From Candidatus Acidiferrum typicum (GTDB lineage Bacteria; Acidobacteriota; Terriglobia; Acidiferrales; UBA7541), in assembly GCA_002478115.1 (NCBI GenBank), contig DLMH01000002.1, positions 1 to 5,354 of the forward strand: 5,354 nt of DNA, read 5' to 3'. Every line of letters starts with the position of its first letter. The first letter of the stretch is position 1. A program made the translations under genes and the position numbers. The notes under the pieces are model-generated. The model searched no databases. It saw only the letters and a list, made by a program, of their open reading frames with translations, and was not told the DNA's origin. Below are positions 1-5,354 of this stretch, in pieces.

Positions 1-135
1 GCCGCCCCTATGCCGATCTGACGGGCAAACGTGAAGTAATCCCAAGGTAAGGTTGGCCGACAACTCGACAATTGGCCAGTCGCCAGCATCACGGTCGCCC
101 CCGATGAAGGAGACTGCTAACTTCGGCCACTAATG

Positions 136-546
136 TTAGCGCGAAAAAACTGCTCCGTGCGGCAAGCCTGATCCTTTCCATCCGTGCGGCCACTCGCGAT
201 TTTCGAAGTTGAAACCGGAGTTGCCGTCCGTGTCGCGGAAACTCTCATCCACTCTGAGAGCGCCGCTTTGAGGATCGAATTTTAGCAGGTAAAGGCGCGA
301 GCTTCCGGAACCGCCAGGCGTAATCACGATGCGGTTGGTGGCTGCGTCCCACGCGCTCCAGTGCGGATAGTAGTTGTCATCGAACTTCACGCGAGAGACT
401 ACGACCGGTTTGGCTCCATTGGAGACAGCAAGCACGATGGCGGTATGGGCAAACGAGACGGTCTGAATCAGAAGGTGGCCAAACATTCTGAAACAAAGCC
501 ACAGCACAATCACTGTAGTACATACGGGAATCCCCGAAATTCGCAT
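136..546 (-). CDS. Truncated beta-propeller protein (selenium-binding protein/YncE-like C-terminus) with a hydrophobic N-terminus
   Basis: The 136-residue product has no recognised function. Residues 60-136 resemble, from memory, the last blade of acidobacterial selenium-binding-protein/YncE-like propellers: PHWSAWD (61-67), RLYLLKFDP (84-92), an ESFRD segment (101-105), and the ending WPHGW...LPHGAVFSR (119-136). Such proteins usually have about 350-450 residues, so most blades are missing. Residues 6-30 are hydrophobic and could be a signal peptide or membrane anchor; they do not look like propeller sequence. I chose the second ATG of an ATGATG pair because AGGA lies 7 bases upstream of it; the first ATG (549) would sit only 4 bases from AGGA, and a further start at 585 lacks such a site. 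The gene lies 136 bases downstream of the kinase on the same strand. It may be a deletion derivative joining a signal peptide to a C-terminal piece, hence possibly a pseudogene. The family call is moderate, and whether it is expressed is unknown. Confidence 0.5.
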   Translation of the reverse strand: MRISGIPVCTTVIVLWLCFRMFGHLLIQTVSFAHTAIVLAVSNGAKPVVVSRVKFDDNYYPHWSAWDAATNRIVITPGGSGSSRLYLLKFDPQSGALRVDESFRDTDGNSGFNFENREWPHGWKGSGLPHGAVFSR

Positions 547-595
547 CATTGCTTCCTCGAGTAAAAACCCCCTGATCAATAACACATCAGACCTA

Positions 596-607
596 TCCTT
601 CGAAGGA
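596..607. repeat. Perfect 12-bp palindrome in the kinase to propeller-remnant gap
   Basis: TCCTTCGAAGGA reads the same on both strands. It lies about 50 bases upstream of the start of the short propeller remnant and about 75 bases past the stop of the kinase. It could be a dimeric regulator half-site pair or chance. It is a poor terminator because no hairpin loop of reasonable size or T-run follows. The rest of 547-682 shows no gene and no convincing terminator. Confidence 0.3.
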
Positions 608-682
608 CGAAGAAAGAAAATACTGAGCTTGCCATGTATCCGACAGCACGCAAGGGCTCCCGTCTGGGTTCGAGAGCGCTGT

Positions 683-3349
683 CTATTTGTTCAGGCTGGC
701 AGTCCAATCCATCACTACGGACATTGGGGTCAATGCCGATTTCAGCTGCGTGTTGATCAAGAACCGCTGACCGTCTTTGCTTACATCATAGGCGAACCGT
801 TCGGAGGTGGCGACCATTTCGCGGGGATTCGCCTGGAAGAGCGCCACCGGAGCTCCCGCATCGAAATTGGCGCCGGTCGTAACGGGCACGGCCATGATCT
901 TGCCATCCGGCGCGAGGTAGAACAACTCTCTCCCATCGCTTCGCCATTTGGGCTGTTCCCCTCCCGCATTCGACACTTGCCACTTTCCATGCGCTGCAGG
1001 AAAGGAAGTTACATAAATCTCCCATCGTCCGCTTTCATTCGAAGCATAGGAGACCCACCTGCCGTCCGGTGAAAAGCGGGCCACATTAGGGGCAGAGGTC
1101 GCTTTCAGAAAAAGAGTGGCCGTGAGTCCCGGAAAGGTCACGTACCACAAGTCGGTGCCGCGCTGATAGATCAGGTATTTCCCGTCCCGCGACCAGTCGG
1201 TTGGATAGCGATCGGGGCCATCCTGCGGGATTAGCTGCTCCTCTTGTGACCCGTCCGCATTTTTCACGTACAAGTTGAATTTCTGGGCGCGGTCCGAAGT
1301 AAACACCAGCTTGGTCGCGTCCGGACTCCAAAGAGGCGTGGAATCGATGGCGGGATCGAACGTCAGCCGCTTGGCGCTCTCGTTTTCAAGATCGTAGGTC
1401 CAGAGATCGGTATTCGTAGTGGCAGGATCCATGGCATCTGCGGCAACGAACTTCCCGTTCGGCGACAGAGAGATGTTGCCGTAAACGCCCGGCTTCGTTG
1501 CGACTCCAACTTGCTGCCCCTTGCGGTCAAACCAAAGCAGTTGCGACGCTCCCGTGTCGCCGGATGATCTCTGAGTGACCAGCACGTCGCTCGCGGAACT
1601 CGCGAATACGGCCCTCTGAATTCGCGGTAAGTACAGAATGTCAGTGAGAACAGGACTGGGTTCTCCACTCAGTTCGAGCTTCTTCGCGTCGAACCGTTGC
1701 GCAAAAAGAGTTTGATCGCGGTAAAAGAGCAAATAACCAGGTGCGGCATAAGCGGCGTTCGCTCTCGCTTGTGTAATCAGGCGCTTCTCGCTCGAATTCA
1801 GGGCGCCCACATAAATGGAAGAGAGAGTCCTCCGGCCAGAAAGGTCCATAGCCAAATATAGAAAGTGATTTCCGTCAGGCAGAAAAGCAGGCCAGCGGTG
1901 GCTGTCTTCCGCGTGTTCCCTATCTGGAAATGTGATTTGTGTGGCCGTACCTCCGGAAGCGGCGATTCGATACAAGCCAAATCCCAACTGTCCGCTCGGA
2001 GTAAACACGATGACTCCGTCTTTGTTCCACGCGCCACCGCGGCCGGTCGGGGCCTCGCAGAGGGTTTGCACCGGCCCACCTGATAGATCCAGCCTCTTTA
2101 ATTTCCCGTCTGCAAAAAATCCAAGTGACTTGCCATCGGGAGACCAGAACGGAAAATTGGCTCCCTCAGTGTTGGGAATTGCCTTCGCCTGCGGAGCGCC
2201 GGGCTCGTAGATCCACAAAAGGTTTTTTCGTTCGGAATCCCGGCCAACAACGGCGACAGTGTGGCCATTGGGCGAGACTGCCACGTCTCGAGCCGAGAAC
2301 GCGAGCGGTGCAGAAAAATATGCGGTCTGTTTAGTAGGGCGGCTGGTGCGCCACAGGATCACGGATGCGATAAGGAGGAGTGCCAGTGTGCCTGCCACGG
2401 CCGCGAGGACGCCCTCCCGTTTTGTTCTTCTGTACTCTGCGGGCTTGACAGTTGGGGTTTTGCCTCCCGCAATCCACTTCAGTTGGAGACTCAGGTCATG
2501 CGCACTCTGGAACCGGTCGTCAGGATTCTTGGCCAGGCAGGTTGCCACGACTTGCTCGAACACAGGTGGCGTGAGGGGATGAGTCGCGGTAATTGGCTCA
2601 GGTTCTTTCTCAAGGATGGCACTGGCAACGCTGATCTGGCTGCGGCCCGCGAAAGGCCGGTTGCCCGTCACCATTTCGTAAAGAATCGCGCCCAGCGCAA
2701 ACAGATCCGACCGAGCGTCGGCCTCTTTGCCCTCGAGTTGTTCCGGGGCCATGTATTGGATGGTGCCGATGATTGCTCCTGCCGTCGTCAGCGGAGACAT
2801 TGGGCTGGCCTCGCTCATCGTGCGGGCTGCGGACAACAGAGGTGCGCTGGATCCTGAGACGCCCAGGCTTGGGCTCGTGGCTTTCGCCAAACCGAAATCC
2901 ATCAGCTTGGCGCCTGCCCGCGTGAGCATGATGTTGCCCGGTTTAAGATCGCGGTGGACAATGCCTTGCCGATGCGCCAAGGTAAGCGCCTCCGCAATGG
3001 CAATCGCAATTTTCAGGACTTCAGGGAGCGGTAATGGCCCTTTGCGCAATCTTTCCGCCAGCGTCTCGCCTTCGAGAAACTCCATTACCAGATAGTCGGT
3101 TCCGTCCTGTGAGCCGATATCGTAGAGATGGCAGATGTGAGGGTGGTTCAGAGCAGAGATTGCCCTGGCTTCGCGCTCCATGCGCTGTTTGAGTTCGGGC
3201 GACGAGGAAAGATGCGAAGCAAGAACTTTGATCGCTACCGCTCGATCAAGGCGGACGTCCCGTGCACGGTACACCTCGCCCATCCCGCCCTCACCTAACG
3301 GTGATTCGATTTGGTAAGGACCGAATTTTGTGCCAGCGCTGAGGACCAT
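683..3349 (-). CDS. Membrane Ser/Thr protein kinase (PknB/Hanks type) with C-terminal PD40/TolB-like propeller
   Basis: This is a transmembrane receptor-like kinase that should phosphorylate Ser/Thr on cytoplasmic proteins. Numbering from the ATG at 3349 (888 aa), the glycine loop GEGGMGEV is at 19-26, the ATP lysine in VAIK is K41, the helix-C glutamate is E60, HRDLKPGN is at 132-139 with catalytic D134, DFG is at 151-153 and APE at 201-203. All key residues are present, so an active RD kinase is expected. The activation segment between DFG and APE is long and rich in Ser/Thr (residues 158-189). A basic stretch RRTKR (307-311) precedes one membrane helix (about 314-333). Residues 343-888 form a propeller with PD40-like SPDG/SPNG turns near 359, 403, 629, 675, 720, 760 and 857, presumably outside the cytoplasm as a ligand-sensing or docking part. 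The length is typical for acidobacterial kinases of this design. An in-frame GTG at 3385 would add 12 residues, but MVLSAGTKFGPY is the usual family start and the promoter at 3363-3390 overlaps the longer start. The stop is TAG at 683-685. The ligand and substrates are unknown. Confidence 0.93.
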   Translation of the reverse strand: MVLSAGTKFGPYQIESPLGEGGMGEVYRARDVRLDRAVAIKVLASHLSSSPELKQRMEREARAISALNHPHICHLYDIGSQDGTDYLVMEFLEGETLAERLRKGPLPLPEVLKIAIAIAEALTLAHRQGIVHRDLKPGNIMLTRAGAKLMDFGLAKATSPSLGVSGSSAPLLSAARTMSEASPMSPLTTAGAIIGTIQYMAPEQLEGKEADARSDLFALGAILYEMVTGNRPFAGRSQISVASAILEKEPEPITATHPLTPPVFEQVVATCLAKNPDDRFQSAHDLSLQLKWIAGGKTPTVKPAEYRRTKREGVLAAVAGTLALLLIASVILWRTSRPTKQTAYFSAPLAFSARDVAVSPNGHTVAVVGRDSERKNLLWIYEPGAPQAKAIPNTEGANFPFWSPDGKSLGFFADGKLKRLDLSGGPVQTLCEAPTGRGGAWNKDGVIVFTPSGQLGFGLYRIAASGGTATQITFPDREHAEDSHRWPAFLPDGNHFLYLAMDLSGRRTLSSIYVGALNSSEKRLITQARANAAYAAPGYLLFYRDQTLFAQRFDAKKLELSGEPSPVLTDILYLPRIQRAVFASSASDVLVTQRSSGDTGASQLLWFDRKGQQVGVATKPGVYGNISLSPNGKFVAADAMDPATTNTDLWTYDLENESAKRLTFDPAIDSTPLWSPDATKLVFTSDRAQKFNLYVKNADGSQEEQLIPQDGPDRYPTDWSRDGKYLIYQRGTDLWYVTFPGLTATLFLKATSAPNVARFSPDGRWVSYASNESGRWEIYVTSFPAAHGKWQVSNAGGEQPKWRSDGRELFYLAPDGKIMAVPVTTGANFDAGAPVALFQANPREMVATSERFAYDVSKDGQRFLINTQLKSALTPMSVVMDWTASLNK

Positions 3350-3362
3350 CTGTGCGACCGCA

Positions 3363-3390
3363 ATTATATTCCTTCGCTTCGCCACTTCAA
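3363..3390 (-). promoter_or_regulatory. Sigma-70-type promoter of the kinase gene
   Basis: Reading the minus strand, a -35 box TTGAAG (3390-3385, four of six consensus bases) is followed after 16 bases by an exact TATAAT (3368-3363). Transcription should begin near 3356, only about 7 bases before the ATG at 3349. The mRNA would therefore be almost leaderless, and no Shine-Dalgarno sequence precedes that ATG. The alternative GTG start at 3385 would lie upstream of the transcript start, which supports the shorter protein. The match is by eye and untested. Confidence 0.5.
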
Positions 3391-3485
3391 TCGCGGGATT
3401 AGAAAAAGCAATCTGCGGAGGTCGCCCCGATCAGGAACAAGAAGTCAATTCCTGAGAATCGATCGCGGTCATTTCCCCGATGATG

Positions 3486-3509
3486 GGCGACTCTGACCTT
3501 ACAGTCGCC
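3486..3509. repeat. 7-bp inverted repeat in the divergent intergenic region
   Basis: GGCGACT (3486-3492) and AGTCGCC (3503-3509) are exact inverted copies separated by 10 bases. The repeat sits between the kinase promoter and the integrase remnant. No T-run follows on either strand, so it is not an obvious terminator. It could be an operator or part of a recombination region, or chance. Confidence 0.35.
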
Positions 3510-3525
3510 GCACCACTCTGATCAT

Positions 3526-3553
3526 TGACCGGTGGCAGGGAGGCCATCGGTCA
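3526..3553. repeat. 28-bp dyad with 11-bp arms and 6-bp centre, abutting the integrase start
   Basis: The left arm TGACCGGTGGC (3526-3536) and right arm GCCATCGGTCA (3543-3553) are inverted copies matching at 10 of 11 positions, around the centre AGGGAG (3537-3542). In RNA the one mismatch is a G-U pair, so the strand can fold into a strong hairpin. The centre plus the first arm base gives AGGGAGG, a good ribosome binding site 9 bases before the ATG at 3553. Two readings are possible. It may be a translation-control hairpin showing the binding site in its loop. Or it may be a tyrosine-recombinase core site, since an 11-6-11 layout is the geometry of Xer dif sites. The arm sequences do not resemble the E. 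coli dif sequence. Confidence 0.5.
3538..3543 (+). promoter_or_regulatory. Ribosome binding site of the integrase remnant
   Basis: GGGAGG lies 9 bases before the ATG at 3553 and decides that start, which precedes a basic leader (MKQKPSSRRRH) and the LRLPDLE motif. The site lies in the loop and at the first base pair of the dyad at 3526-3553, so its accessibility would depend on that fold. Confidence 0.5.
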
Positions 3554-4257
3554 TGAAGCAGAAACCAAGTTCCAGAAGGAGACACAGTAGCACCAAATCC
3601 ATCCTACGTTTGCCCGACCTGGAACACGCCAAGGCCGCGGTGTTGAACAGCCTCAACTCAGCAGACGCAAAGCGAGGTTATCGTCATGCCAGATGAGTTC
3701 GTTGACTGGTATTGCTCTGAACCGCGCTTGGCGTTCAACAGGATCGTGGTCTTGCGGTATCGCTCTCATCTCGAATCCCGTCAACTCGCCCCGGGCACAA
3801 TCAACCTACGTCTTGGCGCCGTGCGTCGCCTCGCATACGAAGCTGCGGACTGCCGTCTTCTCAGCGCCGATTTGGCTGCCGGTATTCGTCGCGTCAAAGG
3901 GGTGAAGAAGTTGGGCATTCGCCTCGACGGCAGAATAAGGCCACGCGCTTTGGCAAGCCCCCGATCGTCAGCGACTCAAAGGAAAATGTGACCGAGCCTT
4001 GCTCGCATTGCTACTCGCGTGTGGGTTGAGGAGGCATGAAGCTGTGGCCTTGAAATTGGATCATCTCCAGCAGCGCGAAGAGCATTGGGCAATTGTTGAT
4101 CTGGTCGGCAAGGGAGGCCAGGTTCGAACGGTTCCGGTTCCCGATTGGGTGAGAAGCGAGTTGAACGATTGGGTGGCCGCAGCGGCTATTGATCGAGGAA
4201 GACTGTTCCGCCGGGTCAACAAAGTAGGAAGGGCATGGGGCGATGTGTGTTTCTGAG
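3553..4257 (+). pseudogene. Decayed, 3'-truncated tyrosine recombinase/integrase
   Basis: This is a remnant of a phage-type site-specific recombinase that would cut and rejoin DNA. The pieces read in order across three frames. Frame 1 (3553-3696, 47 aa) gives LRLPDLEHAKAAVLNSL and ends at TGA. Frame 2 takes over at about 3692, with DEFVDWYCSEPRLAF and the SAM-like core-binding domain up to GIRRVKGVKKLGIRL near 3925. Frame 3 then gives TAE, a TAA stop (3936-3938), and HALWQAPDRQRLKGKCDRALLALLLACGLRR onward to GRAWGD (4244). One base later the frame changes again, possibly to GVSE ending at 4257. The first catalytic Arg (codon 4029-4031, in CGLRRHE) and the beta-strand Lys in GKGG (4110-4112) survive. 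The His-x-x-Arg box, second His and nucleophilic Tyr are absent. The family is normally about 300-330 residues. The gap near 3926 fits loss of 11 bases (GNWL in relatives, from memory). It cannot make a working enzyme. Confidence 0.87.
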
Positions 4258-4348
4258 TCCGACGGGACCGTGCCGCAGCTGCCTGTCGTTGACTCGCGAA
4301 TGCCCCCTCCGTAAGATGAAGCGACTGGAAAGTTGGGGATTCTCTTTA

Positions 4349-4706
4349 GTGATCGACCAGACCATCTCGCACTACCGCATCGTCGAGAAGCTGGGCGGCG
4401 GCGGCATGGGTGTGGTCTATAAGGCCGAGGACGTAACTCTACACCGATTCGTCGCGCTGAAGTTTCTGCCCGATGAAGTAGCCAAAGACCCCCCAAGCGT
4501 TGGCCCGCTTCCAGCGGGAGGCGCAGGCCGCCTCTGCACTGAATCATCCCAACATTTGCACTATCTATGAGATCGGGCAGCAAGATGGACAGCCCTTCAT
4601 AGCCATGGAGTTTTTGGACGGGCTGACGCTGAAGCACCGCATTGCTGGCCGACCGATGGAAACCGAACTGATTCTGTCGCTGGCCATCGAGATTGCGGAC
4701 GCGCTC
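4349..4706 (+). pseudogene. N-terminal fragment of a PknB-like Ser/Thr kinase, frameshifted and cut off
   Basis: The first half of a bacterial eukaryote-like kinase is recognisable. It begins at GTG 4349 with [14 protein letters not shown], then the glycine loop GGGGMGVV, the ATP-lysine motif VALK and [10 protein letters not shown]. At 4489-4494 a run of six C replaces the five needed for DPQAL, which shifts the frame and ends that reading at 4570. In the next frame the protein resumes as [41 protein letters not shown] and [12 protein letters not shown], ending at 4706. Everything after helix E is gone, including the HRD loop, DFG and APE, so it is inactive. An ATG at 4316 is a second possible start, but QTISHYRI close to the start is the usual family form and GGGGA lies about 9 bases before the GTG. 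It is not a copy of the large kinase at the left: it shares only kinase motifs. The gap 4258-4348 before it shows no gene. Confidence 0.87.
4701..4706. other. Breakpoint between kinase fragment and reverse transcriptase fragment, with shared GCGCTC
   Basis: On the plus strand, kinase homology runs through IADAL, whose last two codons are GCG CTC. On the minus strand, RT homology runs through LDGLER, whose last two codons are GAG CGC, the same six bases. Beyond this point each side stops matching its family. The shared hexamer suggests end joining or slipped recombination at a microhomology, rather than a precise element insertion. Nothing resembling a group II intron 3' end (domain V hairpin) lies here. 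Confidence 0.6.
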
Positions 4707-5354
4707 CAGTCCATCCAACGCGCAATTGGAAAGCGCGGGTGAGATATTTCCGCCTTGTGGGGTCCCATCCGTGGTTTCGTGAAGGACGTGTTTTTCCATA
4801 TACCCGGATTTCAGCCACTTTTGGAGAATGGCTTGATCCATGGGGACGTGAGCCAGAAGCCAATCATGCGAAATTCGGTCGAAACAGGACTTGATGTCGC
4901 CCTCTAGAATCCCCTGCGGATTTGGTTTGGACAGTGTCTTGAAACACTGTTCTATCGCGTCAGCGCAGGACCGCTGCTGGCGAAACCCATTAGGAGTTGT
5001 TGTCAGCAGTGGTTTCCACCACGGGGTCGAGTGCCAGCAAATGCCATGCCTGTTGGGGTCGATCTTTCATAGTGGGAATTCCGAGTGGGCGCATCGTTTT
5101 GCCGTCCGATTTCGGGATGTAAACCCGTCGAAGAGACTGAAGTTGATAGCCTCTACGCTTGAGTTCATGTACGGCCCGTGTCTTCTTTTCTGGTGTGTCC
5201 CAGATTTCTTGGTCCACCCCAGGGGTTTTTTTGCCATTGTTTTCCGTCACTCGTCGAACGGCGAGAACCTTGCCGCTGTACGAGTGGGTCAGCAGGTGTT
5301 GCAAGGCTCGCACCTTGCCCAATCTACTAGCCTTCGTCGCCTGCACGATACGCA
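4701..5354 (-). pseudogene. ltrA: Group II intron-type reverse transcriptase fragment, frameshifted and lacking YADD; runs off the right edge
   Basis: This is the N-terminal and early palm part of a retrotransposon-type RT of group II introns. The reading enters from the right edge as RIVQATKASRLGKVRALQHLL; the GTG at 5344-5346 is an internal codon, so the true start lies outside. Family blocks follow: RVTENNGKKTPGVDQEIWDTP, YIPKSDGKTMRPLGIPTMKDR and LALDPVVETTADNNS. An extra A makes TAA at 4990-4992. One base on, the frame resumes with GFRQQRSCADAIEQCF. The palm motif GDIKSCFDRISHDWLL follows, its first catalytic Asp at codon 4898-4896, then [30 protein letters not shown] and LDGLER ending near 4701. 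Missing are YADD, the thumb/maturase domain and any endonuclease. NISP instead of the common IISP and SNCALDG instead of ANMALDG add to the impression of decay. No intron RNA part is visible in the window. It cannot be active as it stands. Confidence 0.88.

Noticed and set aside
1..89. Plus-strand tail PYADLTGKREVIPR ending in TAA at 48-50, and an opposing minus-strand frame from ATG 89 leaving the left edge
   Set aside because: Both are too short to judge, and they overlap on opposite strands, so at most one is real. The plus-strand tail looks slightly more protein-like, but neither matches a family I can name.
116..140. Inverted repeat GCTAAC/GTTAGC around the stop of the short propeller gene, considered as a terminator
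   Set aside because: The stem is only 6 bp with a 13-base loop and no T-run on the minus strand.
572..590. CTGAT/ATCAG hairpin followed on the minus strand by GGGGGTTTTT, considered as a terminator after the kinase
   Set aside because: The stem is only 5 bp and AT-rich, and the T-run is separated from it by a G run. It is too weak to call.
629..1072. Plus-strand 147-residue open frame opposite the kinase C-terminus
   Set aside because: It lies antisense to well-conserved propeller sequence and has no recognisable motif. It is a shadow frame, as are the other small frames within 683-3349.
4235..4315. Kinase fragment start at ATG 4235 or further upstream
   Set aside because: That reading includes integrase-derived and unassigned sequence (many Cys, Arg and Pro). 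The family start lies at or near 4349.
4011..4841. A 276-residue minus-strand open frame spanning RT, kinase and integrase regions
   Set aside because: Only its first 46 or so residues match a family (RT). The rest is antisense to the kinase and integrase remnants and is low in order, rich in Arg, Ser and Pro. It is a chance chimera of a decayed locus.
3350..5354. A functional module linking kinases, recombinase and reverse transcriptase (for example a diversity-generating retroelement or defence island)
   Set aside because: All three genes right of 3553 are truncated and lack catalytic parts. No template repeat, variable repeat or intron RNA is visible, and their orientations and junctions fit rearrangement debris.
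1..5354. CRISPR arrays, tRNA or rRNA genes
   Set aside because: I saw no regularly spaced direct repeats, cloverleaf-like sequence or rRNA motifs on either strand.

Overview
The window looks like soil-type Acidobacteriota DNA (Solibacter/Bryobacter-like). This is inferred from the gene families: a eukaryote-like Ser/Thr kinase with a TolB/PD40 propeller sensor, an integrase type that I recall as common in that phylum, and a second PknB-like kinase. No search was run, so the taxonomy is tentative. Only one full-length, undamaged gene is present. The rest is a cluster of decayed or truncated genes.

Layout. Positions 1-135 hold no gene I can assign. A short minus-strand gene (546 to 136) keeps what looks like the C-terminal end of a selenium-binding-protein/YncE-like beta-propeller behind a hydrophobic N-terminus. 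After a 136-base gap comes the large minus-strand gene 3349 to 683, an 888-residue membrane kinase: cytoplasmic catalytic domain, one membrane helix, extracytoplasmic PD40 propeller. A sigma-70-type promoter with an exact TATAAT lies just before its chosen ATG and favours that start over the upstream GTG. The divergent interval 3350-3552 holds this promoter, a 7-bp inverted repeat, and a 28-bp dyad (11-bp arms, 6-bp centre). The dyad directly abuts the next gene and encloses its ribosome binding site.

From 3553 rightward everything is broken. A plus-strand tyrosine recombinase (3553 to about 4257) has frame changes near 3691, 3926 and 4246 and a TAA at 3936, and it lacks the His-Arg-His-Tyr half of its active site. 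Next, a plus-strand PknB-like kinase (4349-4706) has an extra C in a C6 run at 4489-4494. It stops within the kinase fold and runs directly into an oppositely oriented group II intron reverse transcriptase (RT, minus strand, from the right edge to about 4701). The RT has its own one-base frameshift at 4990-4992 and ends before the YADD box. The six bases at 4701-4706 fit both genes, which suggests joining at a microhomology.

The genes to the right of 3553 do not appear to work together. They read as a rearrangement scar made of repetitive families. The intact kinase is probably a stand-alone signalling receptor. I see no convincing new biological system. The most interesting items are the recombinase-site-like dyad at 3526-3553, the kinase/RT junction, and the near-leaderless kinase promoter.
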